Shown here: piece after piece, positions 53,321 to 61,566 of the stretch
Layout: the number at the start of each line of letters is the position of its first letter
Position numbering within the stretch: the stretch's first letter is position 1
Origin: Hyphomicrobiales bacterium
GTDB taxonomy: Bacteria; Pseudomonadota; Alphaproteobacteria; Rhizobiales; Rhizobiaceae
Direction of reading: 5' to 3'
DNA length: 64,000 bases
Assembly (NCBI GenBank): GCA_900466475.1
Contig: UBMI01000009.1
Coordinates: forward strand, 1-64,000
Notes under the pieces: model-generated
What the model was told of the DNA's origin: nothing
The model's input: the letters and a program-made list of their open reading frames with translations, nothing else
Database searches by the model: none
Position numbers and translations under genes: made by a program

Positions 53321-54058
53321 ATGTCAAACGAGATCAAAACCGCCATCGTCACCGGCGCATCCAGAGGGATCGGCGCGGCGATTGCCAGACGGCTCGCAGC
53401 CGATGGTTTCCAGACCGTCGTCAATTATGCGGCAGGCGCCGCGCAGGCAGAGGAAGTGGTTGCCGCCATCACCGCAGCCGGCGGCCGGGCGCTGGCGCTT
53501 GGCGCCGATGTCTCCAGCCCGCAGGCAGTTGCCGAGCTCTTCGAGCACACAGAGGGGAAATTTGGAACTGTCGACGTGCTCGTCAACAATGCCGGCGTCA
53601 CCACCTTTGGCCCGCTTTCTGAGGTGAGCGACGAAGACTACCAGCGTCTCGTCGCCGTCAACCTGACCGGTACCTTCAACGGCATGCGCGAGGCCGCAAG
53701 ACGCCTTCGCGAGGGCGGCCGCATCATCAATCTGTCGACCAGCATCATCGGCCATTATTCGCCGGGCAATTCCGTCTACACCGCAACCAAGGCGGCGGTG
53801 GAAGCGATGACGCATATCCTCGCAAAGGAGCTCGGCCCCCGCCGCATCACCGTCAATGCCGTGGCGCCCGGACCGGTCGCGACCGAACTGCTGCTCTCGG
53901 GCCGATCCCCGGAGCTGATCCAGCGCCTGACGAATGAAATCCCGCTCGGCCGGCTCGGGCAGCCCGAGGATATTGCGCAGATCGTGTCGTTTCTGGCGAG
54001 TAGCGAGAGCGGCTGGGTCAATGGGCAGGTGATCAGGGCGAATGGCGGGCGGAACTGA
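53321..54058 (+). CDS. Short-chain dehydrogenase/reductase (FabG-like)
   Basis: This 245-residue classical SDR has TGASRGIGAAIARRL, DVSSP, NNAGVTTFGP, catalytic Ser in NLSTSIIG and Y-x3-K in YTATKAAVEAM, and C-terminal WVNGQVIRANGG. It is a 3-oxoacyl-ACP-reductase-like enzyme of unknown substrate. GAACGGAGAATTGTCC precedes ATG 53321. The divergent TetR gene probably represses it. It is monocistronic. Confidence 0.93.
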   Translation: MSNEIKTAIVTGASRGIGAAIARRLAADGFQTVVNYAAGAAQAEEVVAAITAAGGRALALGADVSSPQAVAELFEHTEGKFGTVDVLVNNAGVTTFGPLSEVSDEDYQRLVAVNLTGTFNGMREAARRLREGGRIINLSTSIIGHYSPGNSVYTATKAAVEAMTHILAKELGPRRITVNAVAPGPVATELLLSGRSPELIQRLTNEIPLGRLGQPEDIAQIVSFLASSESGWVNGQVIRANGGRN

Positions 54059-54070
54059 CGGGACGGGATT

Positions 54071-54790
54071 TCATCCTGCGGGCAAGGCGTAACCGGTCGG
54101 GCTGAGTTGTTCGAGCACGTTGAGAAGCGTCCAGTCGGCAGCAGCCGACGCCCATTCGGCCATGTCCGTCTTTCCCTGGACACGCCCCGCGGCCGCCAGC
54201 GCCGCCTGTCGCGCAAGCGCATGGATAGCGATCTGCGGGGCCGCGCAGCCCGCCATTCCATAGGCTTGCGCCACCACATCCAGCCGCCGGATCTGCTCGT
54301 CGCCCGTATAGTCCTCGTCTCCGAGGTCGAGCCAAGCAAAAGCGAAATAACCGAGATCCCAAAGGCGCAGGCCCGGTGCAAGCGTGTCGAAATCAATGAT
54401 GCCGCATGGCAGGCGATTACGGAACACCGCGTTCGGCGGCCCCCAGTCATTGTGACACATGACTTCCGCGCCCATGTTCAGGACGAGCGGAAAATCCGAG
54501 GTCGCATCGTGGAAGCCTCTGAGGAGGCGAGCTGCGGCTGCAAGCTGAGCATCATCGAAGTGGCCGAGATCGTCAGGCACATGGCCGGGGATGAAGCTCA
54601 GCACTTCGCGCTGCTGATCGTCCACGCCCAGAAAGCGTGGCACGGCATCAAAACCACGCTCTTCGAGGTGAAGGAGAAGATCATGCACATGTGTCCGGTC
54701 TCTTGTGACCGGACGCCTGACCGTATCTCCTACCCGGACCACGCCGGCAGTAATGCGACCGCCGGTCAACGGCGTTTCTTCTGTGCTCAT
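54071..54790 (-). CDS. Aminoglycoside phosphotransferase-like kinase
   Basis: This 239-residue APH-fold protein has the Brenner motif CHNDWGPPNAVF and metal-binding GIIDFDTLAPGLRLWDLGYF. The N-lobe is short (about 80 residues), and the usual catalytic Lys seems replaced (VVRVGDTVRRPV). Similar small proteins are found widely and are rarely true resistance enzymes; they phosphorylate small hydroxylated molecules or are of unknown function. It converges with the SDR gene and is divergent from the chromate genes. Confidence 0.85.
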   Translation of the reverse strand: MSTEETPLTGGRITAGVVRVGDTVRRPVTRDRTHVHDLLLHLEERGFDAVPRFLGVDDQQREVLSFIPGHVPDDLGHFDDAQLAAAARLLRGFHDATSDFPLVLNMGAEVMCHNDWGPPNAVFRNRLPCGIIDFDTLAPGLRLWDLGYFAFAWLDLGDEDYTGDEQIRRLDVVAQAYGMAGCAAPQIAIHALARQAALAAAGRVQGKTDMAEWASAAADWTLLNVLEQLSPTGYALPAG

Positions 54791-54862
54791 TCGACGAGCC
54801 TAACTGCAATGCACCAAAGGAGGAATGGTTGGTTTGCAGAGCATGGTATTCCCTCCCGAAGC

Positions 54863-54891
54863 TTGACACGAAAAACGGCGGCGCGCATAAA
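54863..54891 (+). promoter_or_regulatory. Housekeeping promoter of the chromate operon
   Basis: TTGACA (54863-54868) and CATAAA (54886-54891) are 17 bases apart, a good sigma-70 match, 82 bases before the rhodanese/ChrB gene. Confidence 0.55.
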
Positions 54892-54899
54892 AATCATAT

Positions 54900-54916
54900 G
54901 GGGTTGCGATCACCCC
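54900..54916. promoter_or_regulatory. Palindrome GGGGT-N7-ACCCC near the chromate operon transcription start
   Basis: A 5+5 bp inverted repeat lies right after the -10 element, at the expected transcription start. This is where a repressor would block the promoter. Confidence 0.4.
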
Positions 54917-54972
54917 ACGAGGCGACATGCCGAAGAATCGCGTCCATGAAACCGAACACCGGAGGACGCGTC

Positions 54973-55788
54973 ATGCCATCATTTCTCGAAATATCTTCAG
55001 ACAAATTGAACCGTATCGTCGGCACACCCAATGCGCCTGTCATCGTCGATGTGCGCATCGAGGAGGATTTCGCCCGCGATCCGCGGCTTGTGCCGGGCTC
55101 GATCCGGAAATCTCACACCGATGTCAGCGAATGGGCGGCAGGCTTTGCCCGGCCGGTGGTTGTCGTCTGCCAGGCGGGCGGCAAGCTCAGCCATGGGGTC
55201 GCCGCCCATATCAGGCATGCCGGAGGCACCGCGGAAGTGCTGGAAGGCGGCTTCGAGGCCTGGATAAGGGCCGGCGGCTCGGCCGTGCCCGTCGACAGGC
55301 TGCCGCCGCGCGACCGGGAAGGGCGGACCGTATGGGTCACGCGGGCGCGTCCGAAGATCGACCGCATTGCCTGTCCCTGGCTCATCCGGCGCTTCGTCGA
55401 TCCCTCGGCGGTCTTTCTCTTCGTGCCGACATCGGACGTCGCCCTGGTTGCCGATCGCTTCGGCGCCGTGCCGTTCGATATCGAGGAGGTCTTCTGGAGC
55501 CATCGCGGCGAGCTCTGCACCTTCGATGTGATGATCGAGGAATTCGGCCTTGCCTCAGAGCCGATGTCGAGGCTCGCGAGGATCGTTCGCGGCGCGGATA
55601 CCGCCCGGCCGGACCTTGCCCCTGAAGTGGCCGGGCTGCTCGCCGCCTCGCTCGGCCTGTCGCGCATGTTCGTCGACGATCTCAAGCAGCTCGATGCAGG
55701 CATGCTGCTCTATGATGCCTTCTACCGCTGGTGCCGCGACGCCACGGATGAAACGCACAACTGGCCTTCCGCGAAAAAGGGAGGCTGA
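54973..55788 (+). CDS. chrB: Chromate resistance protein, rhodanese domain fused to ChrB C-terminal domain
   Basis: This 271-residue protein has an N-terminal rhodanese (VIVDVRIEEDFARDPRLVPG) whose active-site loop reads VVVCQAGGKLSHG, with the catalytic Cys present. A ChrB-type domain follows (VTRARPKIDRIACPWLIRRF, FGLASEPMSRLARIVRG and YDAFYRWCRD). It is one base upstream of chrA, ending in the same pattern as classical chrB-chrA pairs. The rhodanese half may reduce or handle chromate or sulfur; the ChrB half may regulate. GGAGGACGCGTC precedes the ATG. Confidence 0.9.
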   Translation: MPSFLEISSDKLNRIVGTPNAPVIVDVRIEEDFARDPRLVPGSIRKSHTDVSEWAAGFARPVVVVCQAGGKLSHGVAAHIRHAGGTAEVLEGGFEAWIRAGGSAVPVDRLPPRDREGRTVWVTRARPKIDRIACPWLIRRFVDPSAVFLFVPTSDVALVADRFGAVPFDIEEVFWSHRGELCTFDVMIEEFGLASEPMSRLARIVRGADTARPDLAPEVAGLLAASLGLSRMFVDDLKQLDAGMLLYDAFYRWCRDATDETHNWPSAKKGG

Positions 55789-55789
55789 C

Positions 55790-57187
55790 ATGAGCAGTGC
55801 CGTTACCCATGCGACGCCCGATACCGGGGCGTCGCCGAACCCGCATGGCGTCACCTTCGGCGAGGCCTTTCGCGTCTGGCTGCGCGTTGCAGCCCTCAGC
55901 TTCGGCGGACCGGCCGGGCAGATCGCCGTGATGCACCGCATCGTCGTCGATGAGAAGAGGTGGATCGGCGAGCAGCGTTTCCTGCATGCCTTGAATTACT
56001 GCATGCTGCTTCCGGGACCGGAAGCGCAGCAGCTTGCCATCTATATCGGCTGGCTGATGCACCGGACCGCCGGTGGTCTGGTCGCGGGCATCCTGTTCGT
56101 GCTTCCGGGCTTCCTCTCCATCCTGGCGCTCAGCTATCTCTACGTGAGCCTCGGCAGTGTCGATGCCGTCGAGGGCCTGTTCTTCGGCCTGAAGGCGGCG
56201 GTGCTTGCCGTCGTCATTCAGGCGGTCGTCAGGGTCGGCGGCCGCGCACTGAAGAACAGGGCAATGGTCGGGATCGCGGCAGCCGCCTTCCTGGCGATCT
56301 TCGTGTTCCATGTGCCTTTTCCCGTCATCATCCTCGCCGCTGCCATCGTCGGCTTCCTGGGATCGAAGTCGGGTTCCCGCCTGTTCCAGGGTGGCGGCGG
56401 GCACAAGGCAGCCGGCGGCGCGGCTCTGTCCGATTCCGATGCCCTGCTCGGAGAGGAGATACCTCTGCATGCGCGACCGAACCTTCTGTGGTCGCTGAGA
56501 ATCTCGTCGGCGCTCCTGGCACTCTGGCTGCTGCCGATCCTGCTGCTCTATCTCTTTCTTGGACCCGACGACATCTTCACGCAGATCGGCGTGTTCTTCA
56601 GCAAGATGGTGATGGTGACTTTCGGCGGCGCCTATGCCGTGCTCGCTTACGTGGCGCAGGAAGCCGTCCAGCACTACGGATGGCTGAAGCCCAACGAGAT
56701 GCTGGATGGTCTCGGCATGGCGGAAACGACGCCAGGTCCGCTGATCATGGTCCTCCAGTTCGCCGGTTTCATGGGCGCCTATCGTGATCCCGGCGGCCTC
56801 GGTCCGATGACAGCCGCCACGCTCGCCGCAATCCTGACGACGTGGGTGACCTTCGTTCCCTGTTTCCTCTGGATCTTCCTCGGCGCTCCCTTCATCGAGA
56901 AGCTGCGCGGCAATGCAGCCCTTGCCGGTGCGATGTCGGCCATCACGGCGGCCGTGGTCGGTGTCATCCTCAATCTCGCGATCTGGTTCGGCCTGCACTT
57001 CCTGTTCCGGAGCGCCGAAGTCCACAGCCTCGGACCTTTCTCGATCGAGCTGCCCGTCTGGGCGTCGCTGTCGCTGCCATCGCTGCTGTTGAGCCTTGCG
57101 GCAGCGATCGCGATCTTCCGGTTCAGGCTGGCGGTCATTCCGGTGCTGCTCGGCTGTGCCGTCGCCGGGATGTTCTGGCCGACTTGA
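55790..57187 (+). CDS. chrA: Chromate transporter ChrA (long-chain CHR family)
   Basis: This 465-residue membrane protein has two homologous CHR halves. The first has FRVWLRVAALSFGGPAGQIA and LLPGPEAQQLAIYIGWL; the second has KMVMVTFGGAYAVLAYVAQE and AETTPGPLIMVLQFAGFMGA. About ten helices are expected. It exports chromate from the cytoplasm (established for the family). AAAGGGAGGCTGAC precedes the ATG, and the gene is one base after chrB. Confidence 0.96.
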   Translation: MSSAVTHATPDTGASPNPHGVTFGEAFRVWLRVAALSFGGPAGQIAVMHRIVVDEKRWIGEQRFLHALNYCMLLPGPEAQQLAIYIGWLMHRTAGGLVAGILFVLPGFLSILALSYLYVSLGSVDAVEGLFFGLKAAVLAVVIQAVVRVGGRALKNRAMVGIAAAAFLAIFVFHVPFPVIILAAAIVGFLGSKSGSRLFQGGGGHKAAGGAALSDSDALLGEEIPLHARPNLLWSLRISSALLALWLLPILLLYLFLGPDDIFTQIGVFFSKMVMVTFGGAYAVLAYVAQEAVQHYGWLKPNEMLDGLGMAETTPGPLIMVLQFAGFMGAYRDPGGLGPMTAATLAAILTTWVTFVPCFLWIFLGAPFIEKLRGNAALAGAMSAITAAVVGVILNLAIWFGLHFLFRSAEVHSLGPFSIELPVWASLSLPSLLLSLAAAIAIFRFRLAVIPVLLGCAVAGMFWPT

Positions 57188-57304
57188 AGCATCGACGGCG
57201 CGCCGGACGCATCATCGGAAAAACCGATGGCGCCATCGGTTTCTTCCGTTTTTCTTGCTGCCCGGCACGCGGCATCTGCTCTTCCAGACAAGAAGGAGAC
57301 GCAG

Positions 57305-58042
57305 ATGACTGATATCAATTTGGAAGGCGCCGGGATCATCATCGTGGGCGGCAGTTCCGGCATGGGGCTGGCGCTGGCGCGACGGCTGCTGGCCGAAGGG
57401 GCGCGGGTGACGATTGCCGGGCGCAGTGCGGCGAGGCTTGAAGCGGCGCGGCAGACGCTCGGCGACCCTGCTGATCTGAACATGGCCGCCCTCGATCTCA
57501 CCCGTGAAGAGGAGATCGCGGCCTTCTTCCGCGATTGCGGGCCGGTCGACCATATCGTCAGCACGGCGGCGGATATCGAGGGAGCCTATCAGTTGCTGCC
57601 GGATCTGCAGCTTGGGGCGGCGCAGCGGGTCGTCGAGAGCAAGTTCTACGGGCCGCTGCTGCTTGCAAAATACGGCGCGCCATGCCTGCCGCCGTCGGGC
57701 TCGATCACCTTCACGTCGGGGGTTGCCGCCTATCGGCCGGCGGCGCGCGGTTCCGTCGTTGCGGCCGTCAATGCGGCGCTGGAGGGACTGGTGCGGGCGC
57801 TCGCGGTCGAGCTTGCGCCCCTGCGCGTCAACGCCGTGTCACCGGGCTGGGTGGATACGCCGATCTGGAATTTCGTTGCCGGCGATGCCAAGCAGGCAAC
57901 GCTGGAAGCCATGGCGAAGCGGCTGCCGGCGGGTCGCGTCGGTCGGCCTGATGATATTGCCGACGCGATCCGCTTCCTCATCGGCAACGGCTTTGCCACA
58001 GGCACTATCCTGCATGTCGAAGGCGGGCATCGGCTGGTCTGA
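57305..58042 (+). CDS. SDR-fold protein lacking the YxxxK catalytic motif
   Basis: This 245-residue Rossmann protein shows the NAD(P)-binding GGSSGMGLALARRLL and the SDR tail HVEGGHRLV. The conserved Ser is present (ITFTSG), but where Y-x3-K is expected the chain reads SVVAAVNAALEGLV, with no Tyr or Lys. It is probably an atypical or inactive reductase, or uses other residues. AAGGAGACGCAG precedes ATG 57305. Its end overlaps the convergent LysR gene by 38 bases. Confidence 0.85.
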   Translation: MTDINLEGAGIIIVGGSSGMGLALARRLLAEGARVTIAGRSAARLEAARQTLGDPADLNMAALDLTREEEIAAFFRDCGPVDHIVSTAADIEGAYQLLPDLQLGAAQRVVESKFYGPLLLAKYGAPCLPPSGSITFTSGVAAYRPAARGSVVAAVNAALEGLVRALAVELAPLRVNAVSPGWVDTPIWNFVAGDAKQATLEAMAKRLPAGRVGRPDDIADAIRFLIGNGFATGTILHVEGGHRLV

Positions 58043-58928
58043 CCGGCCTCAGGTCCTCGCTTGCCATGGCAATCAATGAAGAGAGCGCCGGCGGCTGCAC
58101 CCGCCGGCGCCGCCACAGCATGATCAGCGACGCAGCAGGTGTATCACCTGGCCAGGGCAGTTCCACGACATCGCCGCGCTCGGCGGCCGGAGTGACGGCC
58201 AAACGCGGGACAAGACCGTAACCGGCGCCGGATGCGACGAGGCGGATGATCGTCTGGACGCTGTCCGCCTGGGTCACGATATCAGGTGCGGCAATATCTG
58301 CCTCGGCAAAGGCAGTATCGAAGAGGCGGCGATAGACGCAGCCGGTTTCGGTGGCGATGAAGGGCAGGCGGCTCAGGTCAGCGAGGTTTCCGGGCGGCAT
58401 CGCCCGGGTATTGCGGCCTGCTATCAGGGCGAGCGGCTCGCGCGAGACGAGGCGCATCTGGGACCGTCCATCCTGCTCTCCGCGGTCGAAGGTGAAGGCG
58501 ATGTCGATCGAGCCATCTTCCAGCCACCGCTGCAATTCACCGCTGCCACCGATCTTCAGCGTCAGGCTGATATCGGGATGCGTCCCGCGAAAACGCGACA
58601 GGAAGGCGGCGAGCTTTTCCGCTGCGATGGTTTCGAGCGTACCGATCGCCAGGGCCTGTTTCTCAAGACCGGTAGCTGCGCGGATTGCGGTCTTCGCCTC
58701 ATCGTTCAGGGCAAGGATTTCTTCGGCATAGGATTTCAGCACGTCACCGGCCGGTGTCAGGGTCACGCCCTGCCGGGAGCGCTCGAAAAGCGCGGCGCCC
58801 AATTCCTCTTCGAGCGCCTGCATCTGGTCGCTGAGGCTCGATTGGGCGAGATTGGCCTCGCTTGCGGCACGGGTGAAATTGCCGTGCCTTGCGACGGCAA
58901 GGAAGGTCTTCAGTTGGCGTGGGTTCAT
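58005..58928 (-). CDS. LysR family transcriptional regulator
   Basis: This 307-residue protein has an N-terminal HTH (LKTFLAVARHGNFTRAASEA, NLAQSSLSDQMQALEEELG) and a substrate-binding effector domain (LEKQALAIGTLETIAAEKLA, ATETGCVYRRLFD). ATG 58928 (MNPRQLKTFL) is chosen over one 41 codons upstream. It converges on the atypical SDR gene and shares its last 38 bases with it; the targets are not obvious. The Cys in CVYRR could sense oxidants, which is inference. Confidence 0.93.
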   Translation of the reverse strand: MNPRQLKTFLAVARHGNFTRAASEANLAQSSLSDQMQALEEELGAALFERSRQGVTLTPAGDVLKSYAEEILALNDEAKTAIRAATGLEKQALAIGTLETIAAEKLAAFLSRFRGTHPDISLTLKIGGSGELQRWLEDGSIDIAFTFDRGEQDGRSQMRLVSREPLALIAGRNTRAMPPGNLADLSRLPFIATETGCVYRRLFDTAFAEADIAAPDIVTQADSVQTIIRLVASGAGYGLVPRLAVTPAAERGDVVELPWPGDTPAASLIMLWRRRRVQPPALSSLIAMASEDLRPVRPADARLRHAG

Positions 58929-59099
58929 CGCGAGCTCCGTGCGCTCCGTGGCAAGGATAGGCACTCCTATATCAGGCGGCCATGCTTCGAGGGAGTCTCC
59001 GGTTGGCTGGAATCCTCGCGTCGAGCCTCGCAATATTGACGGCAGACGCATGCTTGGCCAAACTTAAAACCGTCTTCGCAAGCGACGGGAGCCTTGCCG

Positions 59100-60089
59100 A
59101 TGCCATCTGAGACATCCGTGATCGATTGGCTGCTCGCCTCCGACCCCGCCATCCGCTGGCAGGTGCTGCGCGATCTTCTGGACGCGCCTGAACCCGTCTG
59201 GTCCGCTGAACGGCAGAAGGTCGAGCGGGAGGGGTGGGGCGCCAAGCTATTGTCCTTTCAGGATGCAGATGGGCAATGGGCGGGCGGTTCCTTCCTGCCC
59301 AGTGATTTCACGCGCGAGGAATGGCAGGCAACCGGCCAGCCCTGGACGGCGACGAATTTCTCGCTGACGCAGCTTCGCGAATTCGGCCTCGACCCGCGCT
59401 CCGAAAGCGCACGGAGAACTGTCGCACTCATCGGCGCCAATTGCCGCTGGGACGAGGGCGGACAGCCTTTCTGGGAAGGAGAGGTGGAGGAATGCATCAA
59501 TGGCCGCACCGTTGGCGACGGCGCCTATTTCGGCGTCGATATCTCGCCGATCGTGAAAAGATTGCTCGGCGAGCAACAGTCGGATGGCGGCTGGAACTGC
59601 GAGCGAGCGAATGGCTCGATGCGTTCCTCCTTCCACACGACGATCAATGTGCTGGAAGGACTTCTGGAATATGAGCGGGCGACCGGCGGCACCGAGGAAG
59701 CACGCGAGGCAAGACGGTCAGGCGAGGATTATCTGCTGGCGCGGCACCTGATGCGGCGTCTCAGTACCGGTGAGCCGGTCGACGATAAATTCATGCAGTT
59801 CCTGCATCCGAACCGCTGGCGCTTCGATGTGCTGCGGGCGCTCGATTACTTTCGCGCCTCAAGCCTGCAGACAGGGGCTGCTCCCGATATGCGGCTGAAA
59901 GAGGCAATTGAATACCTCCGGCTGCGGCGATTGGAAGATGGCCGCTGGCCGCTCGACTGGCGCGTGTCCGGCAGGGCCTGGTTCGTCATGGATGACGGCG
60001 AGGGAGAGCCCTCCCGCTGGGTAACGCTCAGGGCGCTCAGGGTGCTGAAATGGTGGGACAGCCGTCGGTCTGAACATGCCGCAGCGTGA
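59100..60089 (+). CDS. Prenyltransferase/squalene-oxidase-repeat (alpha-toroid) protein
   Basis: This 329-residue all-helical protein has QW-type repeats: FQDADGQWAGGSF, EQQSDGGWNCER, RRLEDGRWPLDW. It lacks the DxDD of squalene-hopene cyclases. It is cytoplasmic with no signal, and the family commonly annotated this way has no known reaction. ATG 59100 (MPSETSVIDWL) follows GGGAGCC; a TTG at 59094 is less likely. It is monocistronic and ends just before a nested inverted repeat. Confidence 0.85.
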   Translation: MPSETSVIDWLLASDPAIRWQVLRDLLDAPEPVWSAERQKVEREGWGAKLLSFQDADGQWAGGSFLPSDFTREEWQATGQPWTATNFSLTQLREFGLDPRSESARRTVALIGANCRWDEGGQPFWEGEVEECINGRTVGDGAYFGVDISPIVKRLLGEQQSDGGWNCERANGSMRSSFHTTINVLEGLLEYERATGGTEEAREARRSGEDYLLARHLMRRLSTGEPVDDKFMQFLHPNRWRFDVLRALDYFRASSLQTGAAPDMRLKEAIEYLRLRRLEDGRWPLDWRVSGRAWFVMDDGEGEPSRWVTLRALRVLKWWDSRRSEHAAA

Positions 60090-60102
60090 GTCTGCCGCGA
60101 CA

Positions 60103-60140
60103 GCCGGCATTATCCCGATAAATCAGTGATTTATGCCGGC
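60103..60140. terminator. Nested inverted repeats between convergent genes
   Basis: The outer pair GCCGGCAT (60103-60110) and ATGCCGGC (60133-60140) overlaps an inner perfect palindrome ATAAATCA-G-TGATTTAT (60118-60134). It lies at the 3' ends of the toroid protein gene and of the DUF4180 gene, whose stop codon is inside the stem. It is probably a bidirectional terminator. Confidence 0.5.
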
Positions 60141-60511
60141 GTACTGAAGGCTGAAAGTCTGGCATCGAACTCTTCCGTCGTATCGAGAAACCAGCAGGTC
60201 GTGCCGCGATTGGCTTCAAGAACGAAGCTCTGCAGTGCGTTGCTTGCGGCAAGCTCCGCATCGATCCTGCCGATGATGGCGCCACGAACCCGGTAATTGA
60301 CGAATTTCTGGATCGCAGCACCGGCAATGCCCGAGCGGAGCGTGAGGAAACCCTCCGGCAGTCGCGGTACCGGCAGCAAGACCCAATCGACGGATTCGCC
60401 GAGTGCGTGGCCGATCAGATCATTGATGCCGCTTTCAGCCGATAACGGCTTGCCATCGGGATTGCGCAGGAGCACGCGAAAGCCGTGCAGGAGCTTGATA
60501 TCGTTGCTCAC
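60131..60511 (-). CDS. DUF4180 protein
   Basis: This 126-residue protein has FRVLLRNPDGKPLSAESGIN, SVDWVLLPVPRLPEGFLTLR, IQKFVNYRVRGAIIGRIDAE and SFVLEANRGTTCWFLDTTEE, the complete DUF4180 outline; the function is unknown. It starts at GTG 60511 with GGGAGACATTCC upstream, 18 bases after the HTH gene, so the two are co-transcribed. Pairing with an HTH protein suggests a small regulatory or toxin-antitoxin-like module, which is inference. Confidence 0.88.
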   Translation of the reverse strand: MSNDIKLLHGFRVLLRNPDGKPLSAESGINDLIGHALGESVDWVLLPVPRLPEGFLTLRSGIAGAAIQKFVNYRVRGAIIGRIDAELAASNALQSFVLEANRGTTCWFLDTTEEFDARLSAFSTPA

Positions 60512-60529
60512 GGAATGTCTCCCTTCGGG

Positions 60530-60952
60530 TCAGCGGAGCGCCTTCAGATAAGCGTCCAGGCTGTTCAACAGTTCCGCCGTATCCGACGGCGTACCGATCA
60601 GAATGAATTTCTGGAGTTGCCGTTCCGCGTCATAGACGGCGTTGAACTGCAGGGCGTGCGGACGGCGATGCCGCGAGATCAGCATGGCCTGCATCAGCAC
60701 CGTCAGGCGGCTCGACATGTCGGCGGAGAGATCGGGCACTTCGACGATGCTGGTGACATAGACCTCGGCCTGCAGGGCCGGGGCGCTGTTGCTGACACCG
60801 GCGAAGGATTCGAGGTCGGAGCGCAGAATGCGGTAGGATTTGCCGATGCGCGTGGCGCGCAAGCGCTCTTCGCGGATGAGCCGCAGCACGGTCTTCGGGT
60901 GCAGTTTCAGCCGCTCGGCCGCCTGTTCAGCGGTGTAGAACTCTTCCGACAT
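60530..60952 (-). CDS. Excisionase/MerR-type helix-turn-helix protein
   Basis: This 140-residue protein has an N-terminal HTH_17 domain (YTAEQAAERLKLHPKTVLRL, RATRIGKSYRILRSDLESF) and a C-terminal domain of about 80 residues with a dimer-like pattern (SADMSSRLTVLMQAM, AVYDAERQLQKFILIG). The HTH fits excisionase/MerR-like DNA binding, but no integrase is nearby. The 11-bp inverted repeat covering its ribosome-binding region implies autoregulation. Confidence 0.85.
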   Translation of the reverse strand: MSEEFYTAEQAAERLKLHPKTVLRLIREERLRATRIGKSYRILRSDLESFAGVSNSAPALQAEVYVTSIVEVPDLSADMSSRLTVLMQAMLISRHRRPHALQFNAVYDAERQLQKFILIGTPSDTAELLNSLDAYLKALR

Positions 60953-60954
60953 GG

Positions 60955-60998
60955 TCCGTATTATTCTCTATCCTGATCATTTTTTGTAATAATACGGA
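60955..60998. promoter_or_regulatory. Operator: 11-bp perfect inverted repeat at the HTH/DUF4180 promoter
   Basis: TCCGTATTATT (60955-60965) and AATAATACGGA (60988-60998) are perfect inverted arms separated by 22 AT-rich bases (centre-to-centre 33, about three helical turns). The left arm begins three bases from the HTH start codon, so binding there would block transcription and translation initiation. Confidence 0.7.
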
Positions 60999-61100
60999 AT
61001 ATTTGGAATTAATCCAGATCGATATTCGCCTTGATACGGATCAATGCGGAATGCCGAGCAGCAAACCATGCTTCAGCCAGCAAACTGAACGGAGCGAGCC

Positions 61101-61553
61101 ATGGACGAGGCGATCAGGAAGACGATCCAGGCGATCCTGGATGGGCAACGGATCATGAGCGTTGCGACGCTCCGGCCAGACGGCTGGCCGCAGACGACGA
61201 CGGTGGGCTACGTCAATGACGGGCTGACGCTCTATTTTCTCTGCAGCCCGGACAGCCAGAAAGCCGCCAATCTGGCGCGGGACAAAAGGTTGTCGCTGAC
61301 GATCAACCCGGATGTAGCCCAGCTGATGCAGATCACCGGCCTGTCGATGGCGGCCTTTGCCGAGAAGGTGGAAGACCCTGACGAGGCCGACAGGGTGCTC
61401 CGCATGATGCCGGAGAAATATCCCGTCCAGCAGGATCTGGCGGTCGCCATGCCGACGCGGGATCAGATCTGCATCTTCCGTGTCATGCCGAAGGTGATCT
61501 CGGTGCTTGATTATTCCAAAGGGTTCGGGCACGCGGATCTCGTCACGCTCTGA
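61101..61553 (+). CDS. Pyridoxamine 5'-phosphate oxidase-like (PPOX) protein
   Basis: This 150-residue split-barrel flavin-binding protein has ILDGQRIMSVATLRPDGWPQ, TTTVGYVNDGLTLYFLCSPD and QDQICIFRVMPKVISVLDYS. The FMN- or F420-binding class cannot be decided. GGAGCGAGCC precedes the ATG. It lies divergently from the HTH/DUF4180 genes and convergent with the MBL hydrolase, so it is probably monocistronic. Confidence 0.88.
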   Translation: MDEAIRKTIQAILDGQRIMSVATLRPDGWPQTTTVGYVNDGLTLYFLCSPDSQKAANLARDKRLSLTINPDVAQLMQITGLSMAAFAEKVEDPDEADRVLRMMPEKYPVQQDLAVAMPTRDQICIFRVMPKVISVLDYSKGFGHADLVTL

Positions 61554-61566
61554 TGCGGCGTGAAAG

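Noticed and set aside
55682..57025. 447-codon open frame antisense to chrA
   Set aside because: Charged, Glu/Arg/Asp-rich shadow of a membrane protein gene; the plus strand is clearly ChrA.
60530..60952. Excisionase-like HTH as evidence of a mobile element
   Set aside because: No integrase, recombination site or base-composition break was seen; HTH_17 proteins are common as ordinary regulators.
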